Below are positions 23,278 to 34,402 of a DNA stretch of 64,000 nt, piece by piece. The notes under the pieces are model-generated. The model searched no databases. It worked only from the letters and a program-made list of their open reading frames with translations, and was not told the origin of the DNA. The position numbers and the translations under genes were made by a program. Every line of letters begins with the position of its first letter. The stretch's first letter is position 1. The DNA is taken from positions 248,001 to 312,000 of the forward strand of contig CAJQUW010003396.1 of the NCBI GenBank assembly GCA_907163375.1, read 5' to 3'. The DNA is from Prostheceraeus crozeri. Taxonomy: Eukaryota; Platyhelminthes; Polycladida; Euryleptidae.

Positions 23278-24037
23278 TTACACTTTTATCACATTATTTG
23301 TAACTGTAATATACTTTCTCTCCTCTTCGTCTTGGCGGTGGCCGATACAGCAAGGATTCTTCCACAATGAAGAGCCATTTAAATACTTAGAGAGCTGTAT
23401 TCCTTCTCCGAAGCCTTCAGCTCCATCAATTACCCAGAAGCAATTCACGCCACGACTGTCGCAATACACCATTGAATAACCATAATGTCGACCTAAAAGC
23501 CAACCGGCAGCCACTGAGTAACCGAAGTATTGTGTTGCCCCATCCCATCTATCTTGTTTAATCTCTATCGGAACAGTTTGTGAAGCGGTTGGTCCAAGAA
23601 ATGTGTTGATTTCACCGACGATGACTCGAGGACGATACCCAGCCCGAAGAATATTTCGTAATATCCAAAAGTCTTTGAAATCTGTATCAACGCTGAGCAA
23701 ATCAAACTTCAGTGGTACTTTATACTTCTTGAAAAGTTGTATGATATTTGACGGATAAATAAGTTCCTTATGTAAATTATACGCTGAATTCTCGTATCCA
23801 CCGTCCATCAAAAGTCCTCTCCAACCATGTAATTCTCGAAGCATCCTTGTATTGCATTCTATACCCGATTCAACACCGAATTCAACATAATACTTGTCTC
23901 TTGCACCGATGTGATTAAATATTGCTTTAATGATTCCATCTTCTTTATTCTGAGAGAAGACTTTTCGTTCATACTGTGCCAAATTCATTACAAAGATGAG
24001 CGTTCTTGTAAGAAGATTCATTCTCTGCACATCAGGC
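23278..24037 (-). CDS. Terminal exon of a methyltransferase-fold (FkbM-like) protein gene
   Basis: An open frame of about 250 residues follows a good 3' splice site on the minus strand (TTTCATTGTCTTGCAG, exon begins at 24037) and ends in a stop at 23278. Motifs: FSQNKEDGIIKAIF, then KYYVEFGVESGIECNT, a glycine-rich SAM-binding loop preceded by an acidic residue, WRGLLMDGG, LSVDTDFKDFW, and GYSMVYCDSRGVNCFWV. This wording is typical of a family of uncharacterised invertebrate proteins related to FkbM-type SAM-dependent methyltransferases. The substrate is unknown. Upstream exons should lie to the right of 24053 but none could be identified. The exon itself looks intact. Gene structure is inferred from one splice site. 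Confidence 0.75.
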
Positions 24038-24053
24038 CTGCAAGACAATGAAA

Positions 24054-24521
24054 TTATGGGTCAAATAAATGATTTAGATAATTATTCTACTATTATTAAA
24101 ATAACCCGTTTATTCATGCATAACGTATTCGGTAAAGATTTCTTATTGCTGATTGAATATGATGTTCTTTGATAGGTTCTTGCCGGAAATGGCATCGGTA
24201 TGAAAAATTCCATACTGACCCGGTACCGGTCACAGCGGTAAAAAATATTCAGGCCTATTATGACAACCCTATATGCATGTCGAAATGTTGATTGAAACCT
24301 CATCACTGACATAAATCTAGGCATCGCTATAGAATGATGCTATAAGTTGCTATATGAGCTAACAGTTGGCTATATTTACAGGGTTTCCCGTAAATGTATG
24401 AGTGTCATTTTGCCTTGTCCAGTTCTTTCATTACAAAATGCGTTAACGAACAAGAGAACAAGAACGATTGAACGACTTGATTGAACGATTGATTAACATT
24501 GTACATGTAAGAGGTCTGAGC
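24054..24521. other. Probable intron/upstream region of the methyltransferase-like gene
   Basis: No exon or repeat recognised; contains GGTACCGG-type motifs near 24221. Confidence 0.35.
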
Positions 24522-24529
24522 ATCCTTGG

Positions 24530-25396
24530 CATGGAGTAGGGATATATAGGTAGAGTGTCGACTCAAAAAAGTATCTGTATTTCGACAATTTTTACATCAA
24601 ATTTGTACAGTGACAATTTTTATATCAAATGATTCAGTTTTTTGCGGAGATTACGTTCCCGTGGTTAAAAAAATTATTTGAGCACTTTTGGAAAAGGTCA
24701 AAATTATCTTAATTATATACTAACGATATGACTCTCCTATATAAGTAGTATGAAACAAGTTGGATAACAAAAAGGATTGAGTATTTGATAATAAGCATCC
24801 TAACTAAGCGGAAATCAAGCTGATTATCAAGGGAATTTCATGATCTGTATTATGATGAAGGTCTACATGAAAAAGTCGCGATATTTATTATTCGTGCTTT
24901 CGTGGCTGAAATTTCAAGTTTTTAAATCAATTTCCACCGGCATGATCTCATGATTCACAAATTCATGTTTTATTACTTGAATCTGAATAATGATGTGGAA
25001 CCATTTACATCTTTCAAAGTTTAATGAAGTCATTGTCTTTGATGTGATTTTGCTCAGACAGTGGCAGGTTGCCTAGTGATATGATCACGTTTAAGAAAAT
25101 ACTCTTGAGGTTGAGCATGAAAGTAATAGGAACCCATCAAATTGCTAGTTTAGCAAACACTAAATCTCCAAGGCTGTCACGACACGGACGATCTGCAGAA
25201 TAATATCTGCATTACTATCATAATCAGTCAATTCGATCCGTTGCAATTTCTGAAAAATGCAAAAATTTGCATATCTCACATTTTGAAACAGTTCCGAATG
25301 TATCTCCCTTTAGTTCATTTAATAAAATCGAAAGTGTATACATTGAGGATTTAATAAATGCGGAGTTACCACTCTACCTAACATACCCACTCTATG
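24530..25396. mobile_element. hAT-type MITE, CATAGAGTAGG family, copy B (867 bp)
   Basis: Starts CATGGAGTAGGGATATATAG and ends with the inverse ACCTAACATACCCACTCTATG. A perfect 8-bp duplication ATCCTTGG flanks it (24522-24529, 25397-25404). The body aligns with copy A at 16465-17307 in the same orientation, including TGTCGACTCAAAAA near the left end and ATTACGTTCCCG. Non-coding, non-autonomous. Confidence 0.93.
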
Positions 25397-25562
25397 ATCC
25401 TTGGGTTACATAACAGCTAAAATTGAGCCACCGATTGCTGGACACGCAAACTAGAATACTTTGACATTTTTACAAAATACAAGTGACGACATCAGCGATT
25501 TGGTCCATCTTCCATAACTCTCGCCTCACTGGGTTATTTTTCCGAACACGCCTCACTGCGCC

Positions 25563-26113
25563 CCTGCTGATCTCCCAAACCACTCATTTGTCGAAGGGGT
25601 GTTGAAAGGGGATTCAGAAAACAGCATTATTGTTATTTTTAAGGTCATTCCTAGACTGAGGTGAAGGTCAAATGTCAAAAAAAACACCAATTTTTGACAA
25701 AATTCCATTAGATCACTATTTGAAATGGAAAACGACAACAAAGACTAATAAACCATGCACTAAACGAAAGACCTGATTAGGGTGGTTAATCAAATGATAT
25801 TTATTCATCGTTATGATATAACAAGCTATATAATTCAAGCTATAGTTCAACACGAAAATTCATTTTCTGAAACACTCAGTTGTCTCATACAGATGTAAAT
25901 AATTGTTTTCCCATATCTTATCTGCTAAAAGCAACATGATTCTAAAAATTTTCAAAAATTGCTGTTTAGATGAAGAACTAAAAAGTACAAAAATAATAAA
26001 AATTCATTTTTGAAATTTGAATTTCAAACATGCAGACATAACAAGCAGATAATGTAAAATTCAAAAAATTTGCATTTGTGAATACCTTTATATTGAAAGG
26101 AAGAGTACTTAAT
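25563..26113 (-). repeat. Dispersed repeat, copy B (inverted partner of 733-1347)
   Basis: Reverse-complement match to 733-1347, ending in CCCCTGCTGATCTCCCAAAC. The minus-strand open frame here (25553-25741) falls within the repeat and is not supported as a gene. Confidence 0.7.
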
Positions 26114-27766
26114 TTACGTAATCTCAACTTACTTCACCAAGAATGATACCGCATACATTAGAAGTGAATAATGCCGAAATCAGCCAAAATATTCCTCAAT
26201 GGGCTGAGGCTTAATTGAAACTATAGTACAGTAGATTCAACTCCACATAACTGTGCAATTCATTTAATTCGCTGATTTCATTCCAACCTGTACAAATCTC
26301 TCATTTATAGCGCATACTGAAAGTTCTTCTTAAATTGGCGGCGACGCAGGCCTAAAACTTGGCGAATGTTTTACAACGTAGACAGAGTGTAGGTAGCTCA
26401 TGCAATTCCTCAGATTTAGAATAGAGTAGCTTGCAATTGGTCTATTTTAGACGGAGCAAATTAGGCTTCTATCTTTTGTAAGCTTGCCATCCTTTCGAAG
26501 CACGTATAGACAACATGTAGGCCTAATCTTGATATACAGGATTTTAGCATTCATGTCAGAACTAAGCTTCATGAAGGATCCAGGATTTCACATCTACAAA
26601 TGGTCTTCCTTTGGTCGTCATTTGTTCATAGAGTAGACTGTAGGTAGGCTAATACTTGCAGCATAGCAACTTGGTCAACATGCATCTAATATATTGAAAC
26701 TTCAAGTCTACAGTGCATTTAATCGAATGCAAAGTAACAGATAACGGATACGTCTATGTTATGCATTCAGTAATTTATTGTAGAAACACACCGAGCAAGT
26801 CTATTTTGACAGCTCGTATGATTTGACACATATAAATCAGCTCCAAGGGCTGCCGAATTATGAGCATTCTTTTTTAACCAGGCACAGCAAATTAAATATG
26901 CATAAGCTTCAGTACACTATGCGAATTCCAGTTATCTACTGTATAGGCCTATTGATTGCAGTGGCAAAATAGATAGGAGGCCTACTTCTCTGAGCCCGTT
27001 TATGATTGAAAATATTTTCATGAGAAGAAAATGAAGATATCTAGGAATCTTTAGGAAAAAAATTCTTAGGAATATTTGGTAAAAGCAGAATGATGAAGCC
27101 TTTGAAGAACCGGACCGAGCATGCACCGGTACCGGCCCGACCGGTATGCCAGTATACCTGCATTACCTCTGGTCCTTACAGGCGAACACTTCCCTTGATG
27201 AAAGAGATTTTGATCAACAGTTCGTCTATTTATTAAAATCGGTAGGTAACTTTAATTGTCGTTGAACACATTTTTCACTTAGTGATTTCATTACAGTGTC
27301 CCTTAATGATGATGCGTATAGATCTACAGAGGCTGCAGTCTACTAAGTTTTGACTACAGTTTAATCGCGTCACCGTTTCGGAGCCGGTCCTCCCAAATTT
27401 CGGGATTGTCGGAAACTGTTCCCTGAGAATCAGCACCAATTCTGGTACCGTTACCAAATTGCCTTATACCAGAATTTAGATTATAGACCAAGTTTAAGAC
27501 AAAAATGAAATAAATGCATTATTGTGTGAGCGTATATTCAGAAGCTGTCAATCGTACTACTCGGCCACCAAAGATGCATCTCTCCAAATTGCAACAGGCT
27601 CACCACACGCTACTGTCGCCTTGTTGGCGAAAGCAATATCTAACTGCGAGAATGATGTAAAACTTTTCAACTTCAGCGTTCCGTCATATAGTTTTGAGAC
27701 TGATCTGAAGAGAGACAAGTGAGGTTTAGTCTTTTAACTATCAATTTCCTTTGAAATATTTACTGA
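26114..27766. other. Unannotated stretch with GGTACCGG-type motifs
   Basis: No gene recognised. Clusters of CCGGTACCGGCCCGACCGGTATGCC (27124-27148) and CCGGT motifs (27360-27470) look like subterminal parts of another hAT-type family, but ends could not be paired. A plus frame at 27522-27722 has no known domain. Confidence 0.4.
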
Positions 27767-28707
27767 CTACAAATTAGGGTTCGCAATACCGGACCACTTT
27801 TGCAAAACCGTTATTTCGGTATTTGAATAATGATAAAACAGGTATTACCATTGATAAAATGGAAACACGAGAAGCTATCTGTAACATATATATTTTCATC
27901 GAACAAATCTTGTTGAAGGTGACGAATGTACTAGGTTTATGAGCACGTTATGTTACAGTCGTCAATGACGAAGATTTTCTTTCTTATAAATGTTCCAACG
28001 AATGAACCACAAAGCATCTAGTGTTTTGTATGGCATCCGGTTGGGAAGCTAAGCCAATAGTGGGAAACAGTCTCCGCTTCCAATGAAGTCGGTGGAATGT
28101 TGAGAGGACAATCGCAAAAGCTGAAGATGAAATTCGAACTTACTACCTAATCTGCATATGAAATTTCATTTGATATGACTGAACTGAAATCAACACCGCC
28201 ATCTTCCGATCAATTTCTGTGCAACGTTTCTGAAATTGCTTTTTCCCATTCTCTGCTTCTTCAGAAGATTGACGATCGATTGGAAATCTATCATTCAGCA
28301 TTCGAAACAGCATGTCTTCACAACAATTCTCTCGTCGAGCATGGATTACGGGCTGTGAAGATATTGAAACATTACCCGCTGATTTGTGTAGTGATCTTGA
28401 AGTATTCTCGGCTCGATAACTCTTTTCATTTCCTCAGATTATTTGTTCAGCAAAATTACACTAGGCCCTATAGAAACACAGCAGAAAATAACCGTAAATA
28501 ACCGAAAATATTTGGAAATTTTTTCTAGCGCTGGGGCGAGGTGGTCGTCTCTGCAGCCGTCTCGCACTATGCGCTCTGCAGCTACTGTATTTTGCTTCCC
28601 TATACACGACTGATACATCTTCTCATCGTTTACTTTGCATGTTCATGGTCTATTAGTCAATAGCTTTATTTCGGGACTGCTTATACTAGATCCCGTCGTA
28701 TACTCCT

Positions 28708-31239
28708 GTGGTCTATGATCACATCATCACCTTAACAACTGCGTACATGTGTTCCCCTCGCATCGCGTATTCTCGCACTCAATTACTACAGCTTCGTCCG
28801 CGCGCCTCTCATCTCCCTTGCTTTATCAAAAGACGGCTGTGGTTCCTCCGCCTTCTCCCCAAGGCCACGCCTTCTCGCTCTCGCCAACCTCTGTGCTATT
28901 CTGTCCCGCTGCGCGACTCTCAACGTTCTCTTCAGCATTTTCCCAATGATGTTCCCCATTGCCATGTGCAGCTCTCGCCTACTATCCATCGACCAGCTGG
29001 GCGCCTCATACCTAAGCATCTGCCAGTGCCTGTGACCAAGGTTGTGACGTCATGTCATTCTCCCGCAAGACAGGATTTCCCTCCGTGCCGAACTCCATGT
29101 AATCTCCCGTCGGCGACCATCGATGATGTGCAGCAAATCCCAGTTCGTATCGCTCATCGGCGTCATCACCATGGTGACAGGATTTTCCATGCCGAGGGGC
29201 GGAATTCCCGTGTTTTTGGAAGAGTATCCGATCATCGTTTCCTTGTGAAATGTCGTCCGATTGTCAAGCGATCCCCTCATCGTTTAAATCGTCAACCCAA
29301 TTTGCTGGTGATGAATTCCCGGTCTCTGTTCAATAAATTTGAAGACTTCACTGTGATGGTTGATCAGCATCTACCAGACGCTTGTGTAATAACTAAATCT
29401 TGGTTCAATGATGCGATCGCTGATAATTCCGTCTCCCTATGCAACTATAATCTCTTTCGCTATGATCGTCCTAATGGTGCAGGTGGTGGAGTAGCATGCT
29501 ACATTCATTCAAGCTACTCGGTTACAGTCCTGGATATTCATTCCATTATAACACCCACCAATTCAGCTACTGAATTATTGTGCCTATATATCAAAGAAAT
29601 GAATCTTTCATTGATTTGCATCTATCATCCTTATTGGAATAATGCCTCAGCCCACCAAGAAGCGATTACTTCCCTTACTGAAATCGCTGATCATTTTCAT
29701 GTTACCTACGGTGGTAACATTCGCATGGTAGTTACGGGCGATTTTAACGACTTGAGAGGACATTATGATTTGATAAGTGATTTGATTTCTCTGACTCCAA
29801 TCGTAACCTTCCCAACTAGAGGCAATCATACTCTGGACCAGCTGTTTGTGAACTTTAGTGAAAATCAAGCTGCCTTATGTCTACCTCCGTTGGGTAGCTC
29901 TGATCACAACGTGGTTAAGTGGTTTTCGTCAACTCATGTCCCTTCTACAGTCACTAAGAAGAAAATTCGCAAATATACAAAGGCCAACTTTGCTTTGTTT
30001 GCCACGTACCTGACTTCAACTAATTGGCTAGCCCTTGTTGCATCGTGCCCCACAATTAATGATGCGAAAAACTTGCTCCATAAGTCTCTGTTTGAGCTGT
30101 TTGATTATTGCTTCCCAGAGAAAACGATAAGGATTCGTTCAAGTGATCCTGTATGGTGCAAGCCTTCATTGAAGCGTCTTATAGATGATCGTGATCGCGC
30201 TTTTCACAAGCGCCACTGGGAGAAATACTATCGCTTAAAGGATGAAGTTTCCACTCAAAGCAAATTTCTACGAGAGTCATACTTGAGTGAAGCAGTCGAG
30301 TCTGGTAATATGAGAAGACTCTGGAGCTCAGTGAAAACCGTATCTCGCTTCACCAAGCATGCCAATTCCGATATGTTCTCTGTTGATGAATTCTGCTCGT
30401 ATTTCTCCTCAACCTACGACGCATCCTCATCGTTTGACTACGTTGCTGATTCGAGTGTTTGTGATCCTATCTTGTTCACCTGTTCGGAAGTCGAAGCGGA
30501 ATTAGCTCGAATCTCAAAGTGCTCCTGTGGTCCTGATGGTATTTCATCTTGGATCTTCCGAGACTTTTCAGCATTTCTAGCTCCGGTTATTACAATGATT
30601 TTCAACTGGTCTCTCCAAATTGGAGTGATTCCAATTGCATTCAAGGAAGCAAACGTTTATCCCGTTCCAAAGTGCAACAAGCCTAATTCACTTGCTGACT
30701 TTCGTCCAATATCCATTCTATCTACGATGTCGAAAGTGTTTGAGCGTCTGGTATCCAAGAACCTGATTATCCCCTTCATCAGGGACTCGGTCAGTAAGTC
30801 TCAATTCGCCTTCATTCCTCGCTCGGGCTCGGGTACGTCTTGTGCTCTAGTCTCAGTTCAGCATGAAATTTTGAGATATCTTGATCCCTCATCAGGCGCA
30901 GTGAGGCTATTATCAGTGGACATGTCCAAGGTATTTGATAGACTTAACCATGATGTCATCATTCGTGCATGTAAAACTTTTCCCGTCCCATCGTTTGTTG
31001 TAAATTGGATTGTTGATTTTTTGAAAGAACGCCGTCAACGTATTTCCATTAATGGCGAATGCTCTAACTGGATGTCTCTTCCCAATGGCGTTCCCCAAGG
31101 AAGCGTCATTGGACCCGTATTATTTGCCTTGTCCACTGACAGTCTAACCCCGGTGTGCTCGAATTCATCTGTCATACAATATGCTGATGATATTCTATTA
31201 CTCCATTTTCTCAGAAATTCTGGTGATGATGATTTGTAG
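28708..31239 (+). pseudogene. CR1-like LINE ORF2: endonuclease and reverse transcriptase
   Basis: 843 residues open. Residues 1-195 are a basic, Pro/Arg-rich leader. The APE-type endonuclease starts near 198 (LLVMNSRSLFNKFEDF), with VVTGDFNDLRG and the closing GSSDHNVVKW. The canonical TETW motif reads ITKSWF: the catalytic Glu is Lys. The RT spans about 590-843: CSCGPDGISSWIFRDF, FRPISILSTMSKVFERLV, LSVDMSKVFDRLNHD, NGVPQGSVIGPVLFALSTD and the catalytic QYADDILLL. A TAG at 31237-31239 ends the frame right after the palm, and thumb sequence (ISLEINFSKC, FSYLGVIFSDDLKW) follows in the same frame. Then a frameshift occurs near 31440-31450, after which the C-terminal segment (RNLRRAGCSAALMMKCYKAF) continues to 31865. 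With the Glu-to-Lys change, stop and frameshift, the copy is inactive. Frame choice is secure from the motif order. Confidence 0.9.
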
Positions 31240-31865
31240 CTAGAGTGTGACAACATTATCAACTGGGCTAATTCTATTTCTCTGGAAATAAACTTTTCAA
31301 AATGTTTTGTTACGGATATCATAACTAAATCGTCTTTGGTAACAAACCCAGTGCGTCTCGGTGACACGATTGTTAGGAAAGTCAATTCTTTTTCTTACCT
31401 TGGTGTTATTTTTTCTGATGACCTGAAGTGGACTTTGCACTTTCAATGCATTGTGAGGAAGGCTTCACAGCGCATTTTATTATTCGCAATCTGCGTCGTG
31501 CAGGCTGTTCTGCAGCATTAATGATGAAATGTTACAAGGCTTTTATACGTTCCATCATGACTTATGCCTATGCATGCTTCTGCAATGCACCCCAGTACTT
31601 GTTGAATGACCTATTGCGTATTGAACGTCGCGTATATCTCATTATTGGCCTGTCCCATTCTGTGAACTCTTCGCTTATTCAATCTGCGAACTGTACCTGT
31701 GAGAAATTGTTTGACACTATAAGTTCAGATCCATCCCACCCCCTCAGAGATTTGTTTTTGATCCGCCCAGTGAGGGAGATGTCTTCACGCAGTTGCTCGG
31801 TCTTGTGTCCACCTCTCGCTAGAACAATACGCTTCAGCAGACCTTTTATCAGATTTTGTAAATAA
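31240..31865 (+). pseudogene. LINE RT thumb and C-terminal segment, after the stop
   Basis: Continues the reverse transcriptase of the preceding frame: thumb residues INFSKCFVTDII and SYLGVIFSDDLKW, then, shifted by one frame, KCYKAFIRSIMTYAYACFC and LLRIERRVYLIIGL, the conserved post-RT region of CR1-type proteins. Ends RPFIRFCK with a stop at 31863-31865. Confidence 0.85.
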
Positions 31866-32004
31866 GCTTTCTTGTCCTTCCTTTTTATGTACCTCATTAA
31901 CCATTGACTTCTCATTCTGTGTATTAATGTATATTGACATCGATGTTACTGTTACTGTTCTATTGTAAGTGTCCACCGAATCATTGTAGTGGAACAATAA
32001 ACGA

Positions 32005-32037
<33 letters not shown>

Positions 32038-32118
32038 AAATCGTAAAACCGGCTTTCGGTATTTCTGAAAAATAGAAAATACAGGTAAAATACCGGTATT
32101 GCGACCCCTGCTGCAAAA

Positions 32119-33017
32119 TCAACCTAGGTAGAATGGGGACGGCGTTTCTCAGCAACTGTTAGTTTCTGTCAAAGGATATGATCAAGACTGTAAAGGTGCT
32201 GGATCGTTGAATACATTTGTGTTCTCAAAACGAAGCTTCTTCTGATGAGCGATGATTGTGTGCACCGGCTCATGCAAATTGGAATCGGTACCGAAACCGG
32301 TTCTTTGATATTCGGGAACATGTTAAACACTGTTTATGACTCAGCAATTGCATTAATCCATTACCATGCACTCAGAGGTAAGATGGTGTGATACTTTTCT
32401 TCCGGATGCCCTTTCTGTCAGTTCCTAAGAAACTTTCAGGGCTTGATCTCTTGACCTAAAGATCACTAGGATGAAGATAAGATAAGCAATTTATTCTTCA
32501 AAAATTGACATTCATCAATTCTACAGAAAACGCGATCCATGGCCCCGGGATCTGAGGTGCTTGCAGGATTGCGTAAAGAAAAGAGTTCATTAATCAACTA
32601 TAAAGAAAATTTTCTGATTTCTATATTGCTTTAAAACCCTGAAAAGGTGGTGCACAGCACATTGAGTACGCAATAAGTTCCAAAAAGGAAAAACACGATA
32701 CAAAAATAATTGCGCAATGTCTTTGTGTGAGGCAGGAATTTTGGCAGAACTTGGCATGGATTGTTGGCACAACTTCTAGAAGAGTATGGGGTATGAAGTG
32801 AAGTAAAATATTTCCAAAAATCGGTTTCAATTGTGCTATAGTACGTGGACATGCTATATGAACCACTAAGACACGGATATCGCTTACTGAAAGCAGGCAG
32901 CTTATAGGGAGGTTATTCGTTTGCATAATTTTCTGTAATTTTTTAATTTGATTCAACTCGCACTTGTGCAATCGATGTTAGTCTGTAAACATGTCAGGTT
33001 TACAGTTTAACATTCTG
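32119..33017. other. Unannotated stretch with possible SINE fragment
   Basis: About 32390-32475 (CTTCCGGATGCCCTTTCTGT through GATCACTAGG) aligns with 10975-11050 at roughly 60-65 percent and may be a second copy of the same tRNA-derived SINE. The minus frames 32590-32971 show hydrophobic stretches but no family. Confidence 0.35.
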
Positions 33018-33642
33018 TCAAACAAATATCCACATACCATTCACATGGGATGGGATGATCCCTGTTGTAACGAGAAAGGAGTTTGCAAGGACAATCCGCC
33101 AGAACTCACCAACTCCGATCAGCGTTTCCGTGTGGTTGATGACAATACGAAGGCCTTCGTTCAGCACCAGCGCTGATTCAAAGACATCATTCATGACGAC
33201 AGATTTGTCCTTCATATGTTGTTTCGCACGTGAATGTGGACACATCCTCTCACTCCATGCCTTGATTAATTGATTAGCGTTCAAGGGTTCATGATGGCGT
33301 TCTTTCATGATCACACAGTTCACGACATTTTGGTCGAAGATGATAGATACATGCAAAGTCATTCGTGGACAGTTTCTCGTCCGTCTTCAGTGGCACATGC
33401 ACATAGTTTATGTAGCCGAGTAGTCTCGCAAATTTGACAGAAAGACTTATGATCAGGCCATCCAGCTGGGTGGTAAACTGCAGAGCATTTGCAAGTTTCG
33501 TGACCACCTGCCACCTGAATGCCAGTTCTAATGTTGTCTCCATCATCAAGTCATAGAAGGAGCGCAAGCCACGATCCATTTCCTCTACGGTATTCTTCTT
33601 CGTGATGTAGGGGAACCGTTGCCAGCTGTAGCCTAGTCCCAT
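33018..33642 (-). pseudogene. Unidentified coding-like remnant
   Basis: Two minus-strand frames of 117 residues (33289-33642) and 114 residues (33018-33362) overlap in different frames and both have protein-like composition. The first has FYDLMMETTLELAFRW and LSVKFARLLGYINYV. The second has HEPLNANQLIKAWSERM and VLNEGLRIVINHTETLIGVG. I do not recognise the family. A frameshift between them would make one broken gene of about 200 residues. It could be a host pseudogene, an exon pair, or part of an unrecognised mobile element. The Tc1 element to the right is unrelated to it. Confidence 0.3.
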
Positions 33643-34059
33643 TTCCGGTGTTTCAACACCTCATGCTTCACTGGGAAACGCTATTGACTAACTTCTGTAG
33701 CTTCTGAAGCCAGGTAACAGTGATGCACGTTCTTCATTTTGGTCACCAATGTCACTATCGTAGAAAATAGAATTCCACACCAACTTCCCGGTCGGCACCA
33801 CCATCAGAGCTCAGTTGGATGTGGTCAGTTAGTGCAACTAAGGGGTGTTCGTTAACTTCGACGCGGTTTTTAGATAATTATTTCAAAGTTTCTAACTCCC
33901 TGAAGTTTTCCCCTATGAATGAAATATACTTCCCAGACTGTGTCTTTCGTATGTGACCCCTACTAGCGAAATAAAGGCAAAATGATCAGGTAGAATTTCT
34001 TTTAAACAAAAACTCTACTTTAAAGTTTTGTTTAAAGTTAGTTTAAAGTTTAAAACTTT

Positions 34060-34402
34060 GCTTTATTCACTATCATATTCCTGAGATTCAATTTCCGTCA
34101 GGAGAAGTTCACTATCTTCTGTGAAGGAATCACTAGAATCCTGCGGATCACAAATGCTGCACCTGCACCGATGCTGTGAGGTTTTGCATCGCCCAGACGG
34201 ATGAATTTTTGTGCCATTATTGTTGGCAATCTGATGAAGTCTGGCCGGAATCTCATGGATAAGTCGCACTCACAACTCCACGGAGACATTGTCTCACGCA
34301 GACTGAATCCTTTCTTTCCACTCATCATCAGACCCAGGTAATGGCCAATCATTGAAGATGACGTTAACCAGATGGCGCCATATTCGTTCAATTGGCCATA
34401 AG
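34060..34402 (-). pseudogene. C-terminal segment of the Tc1-like transposase
   Basis: Contains DDLWPIERIWRHLVNVIFND and DDEWKERIQSA, equivalent to the NPIE..W region of Tc1 proteins, then a TGA, and a further frame (34063-34269) with a Cys/His-rich stretch (CKTSQHRCRCSICDPQ) and an acidic tail. Whether that Cys-rich tail belonged to the transposase is uncertain; Tc1 proteins do not normally have one. Confidence 0.6.

Larger units (their letters stand above)
28530..32038 (+). mobile_element. CR1-like non-LTR retrotransposon, nearly full length
   Basis: A GC-rich 5' part (from about 28530), one long protein frame with endonuclease and reverse transcriptase, and a 3' end with AATAAACGATT followed by (ACTT)n at about 32007-32038. 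A short tandem-repeat tail in place of poly(A) is typical of CR1/L2-group LINEs. Target duplication was not resolved. It sits inside the hAT element 27775-32110, so it is the younger insertion. Confidence 0.85.
27775..32110. mobile_element. hAT-type element carrying an inserted LINE
   Basis: Left end TAGGGTTCGCAATACCGG and right end CCGGTATTGCGACCCCTG are inverted. Flanks CTACAAAT (27767-27774) and CTGCAAAA (32111-32118) agree at six of eight bases, fitting an aged hAT duplication. Without the LINE (about 28530-32038) the element is about 0.83 kb, the same size as other MITEs here. A plus frame at 28175-28501 (108 residues) lies in its left part and is not recognised. Confidence 0.75.

Noticed and set aside
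28749-29280. Plus- and minus-strand frames overlapping the LINE 5' part
   Set aside because: Shadows of the LINE frame in GC-richer sequence; no domains.
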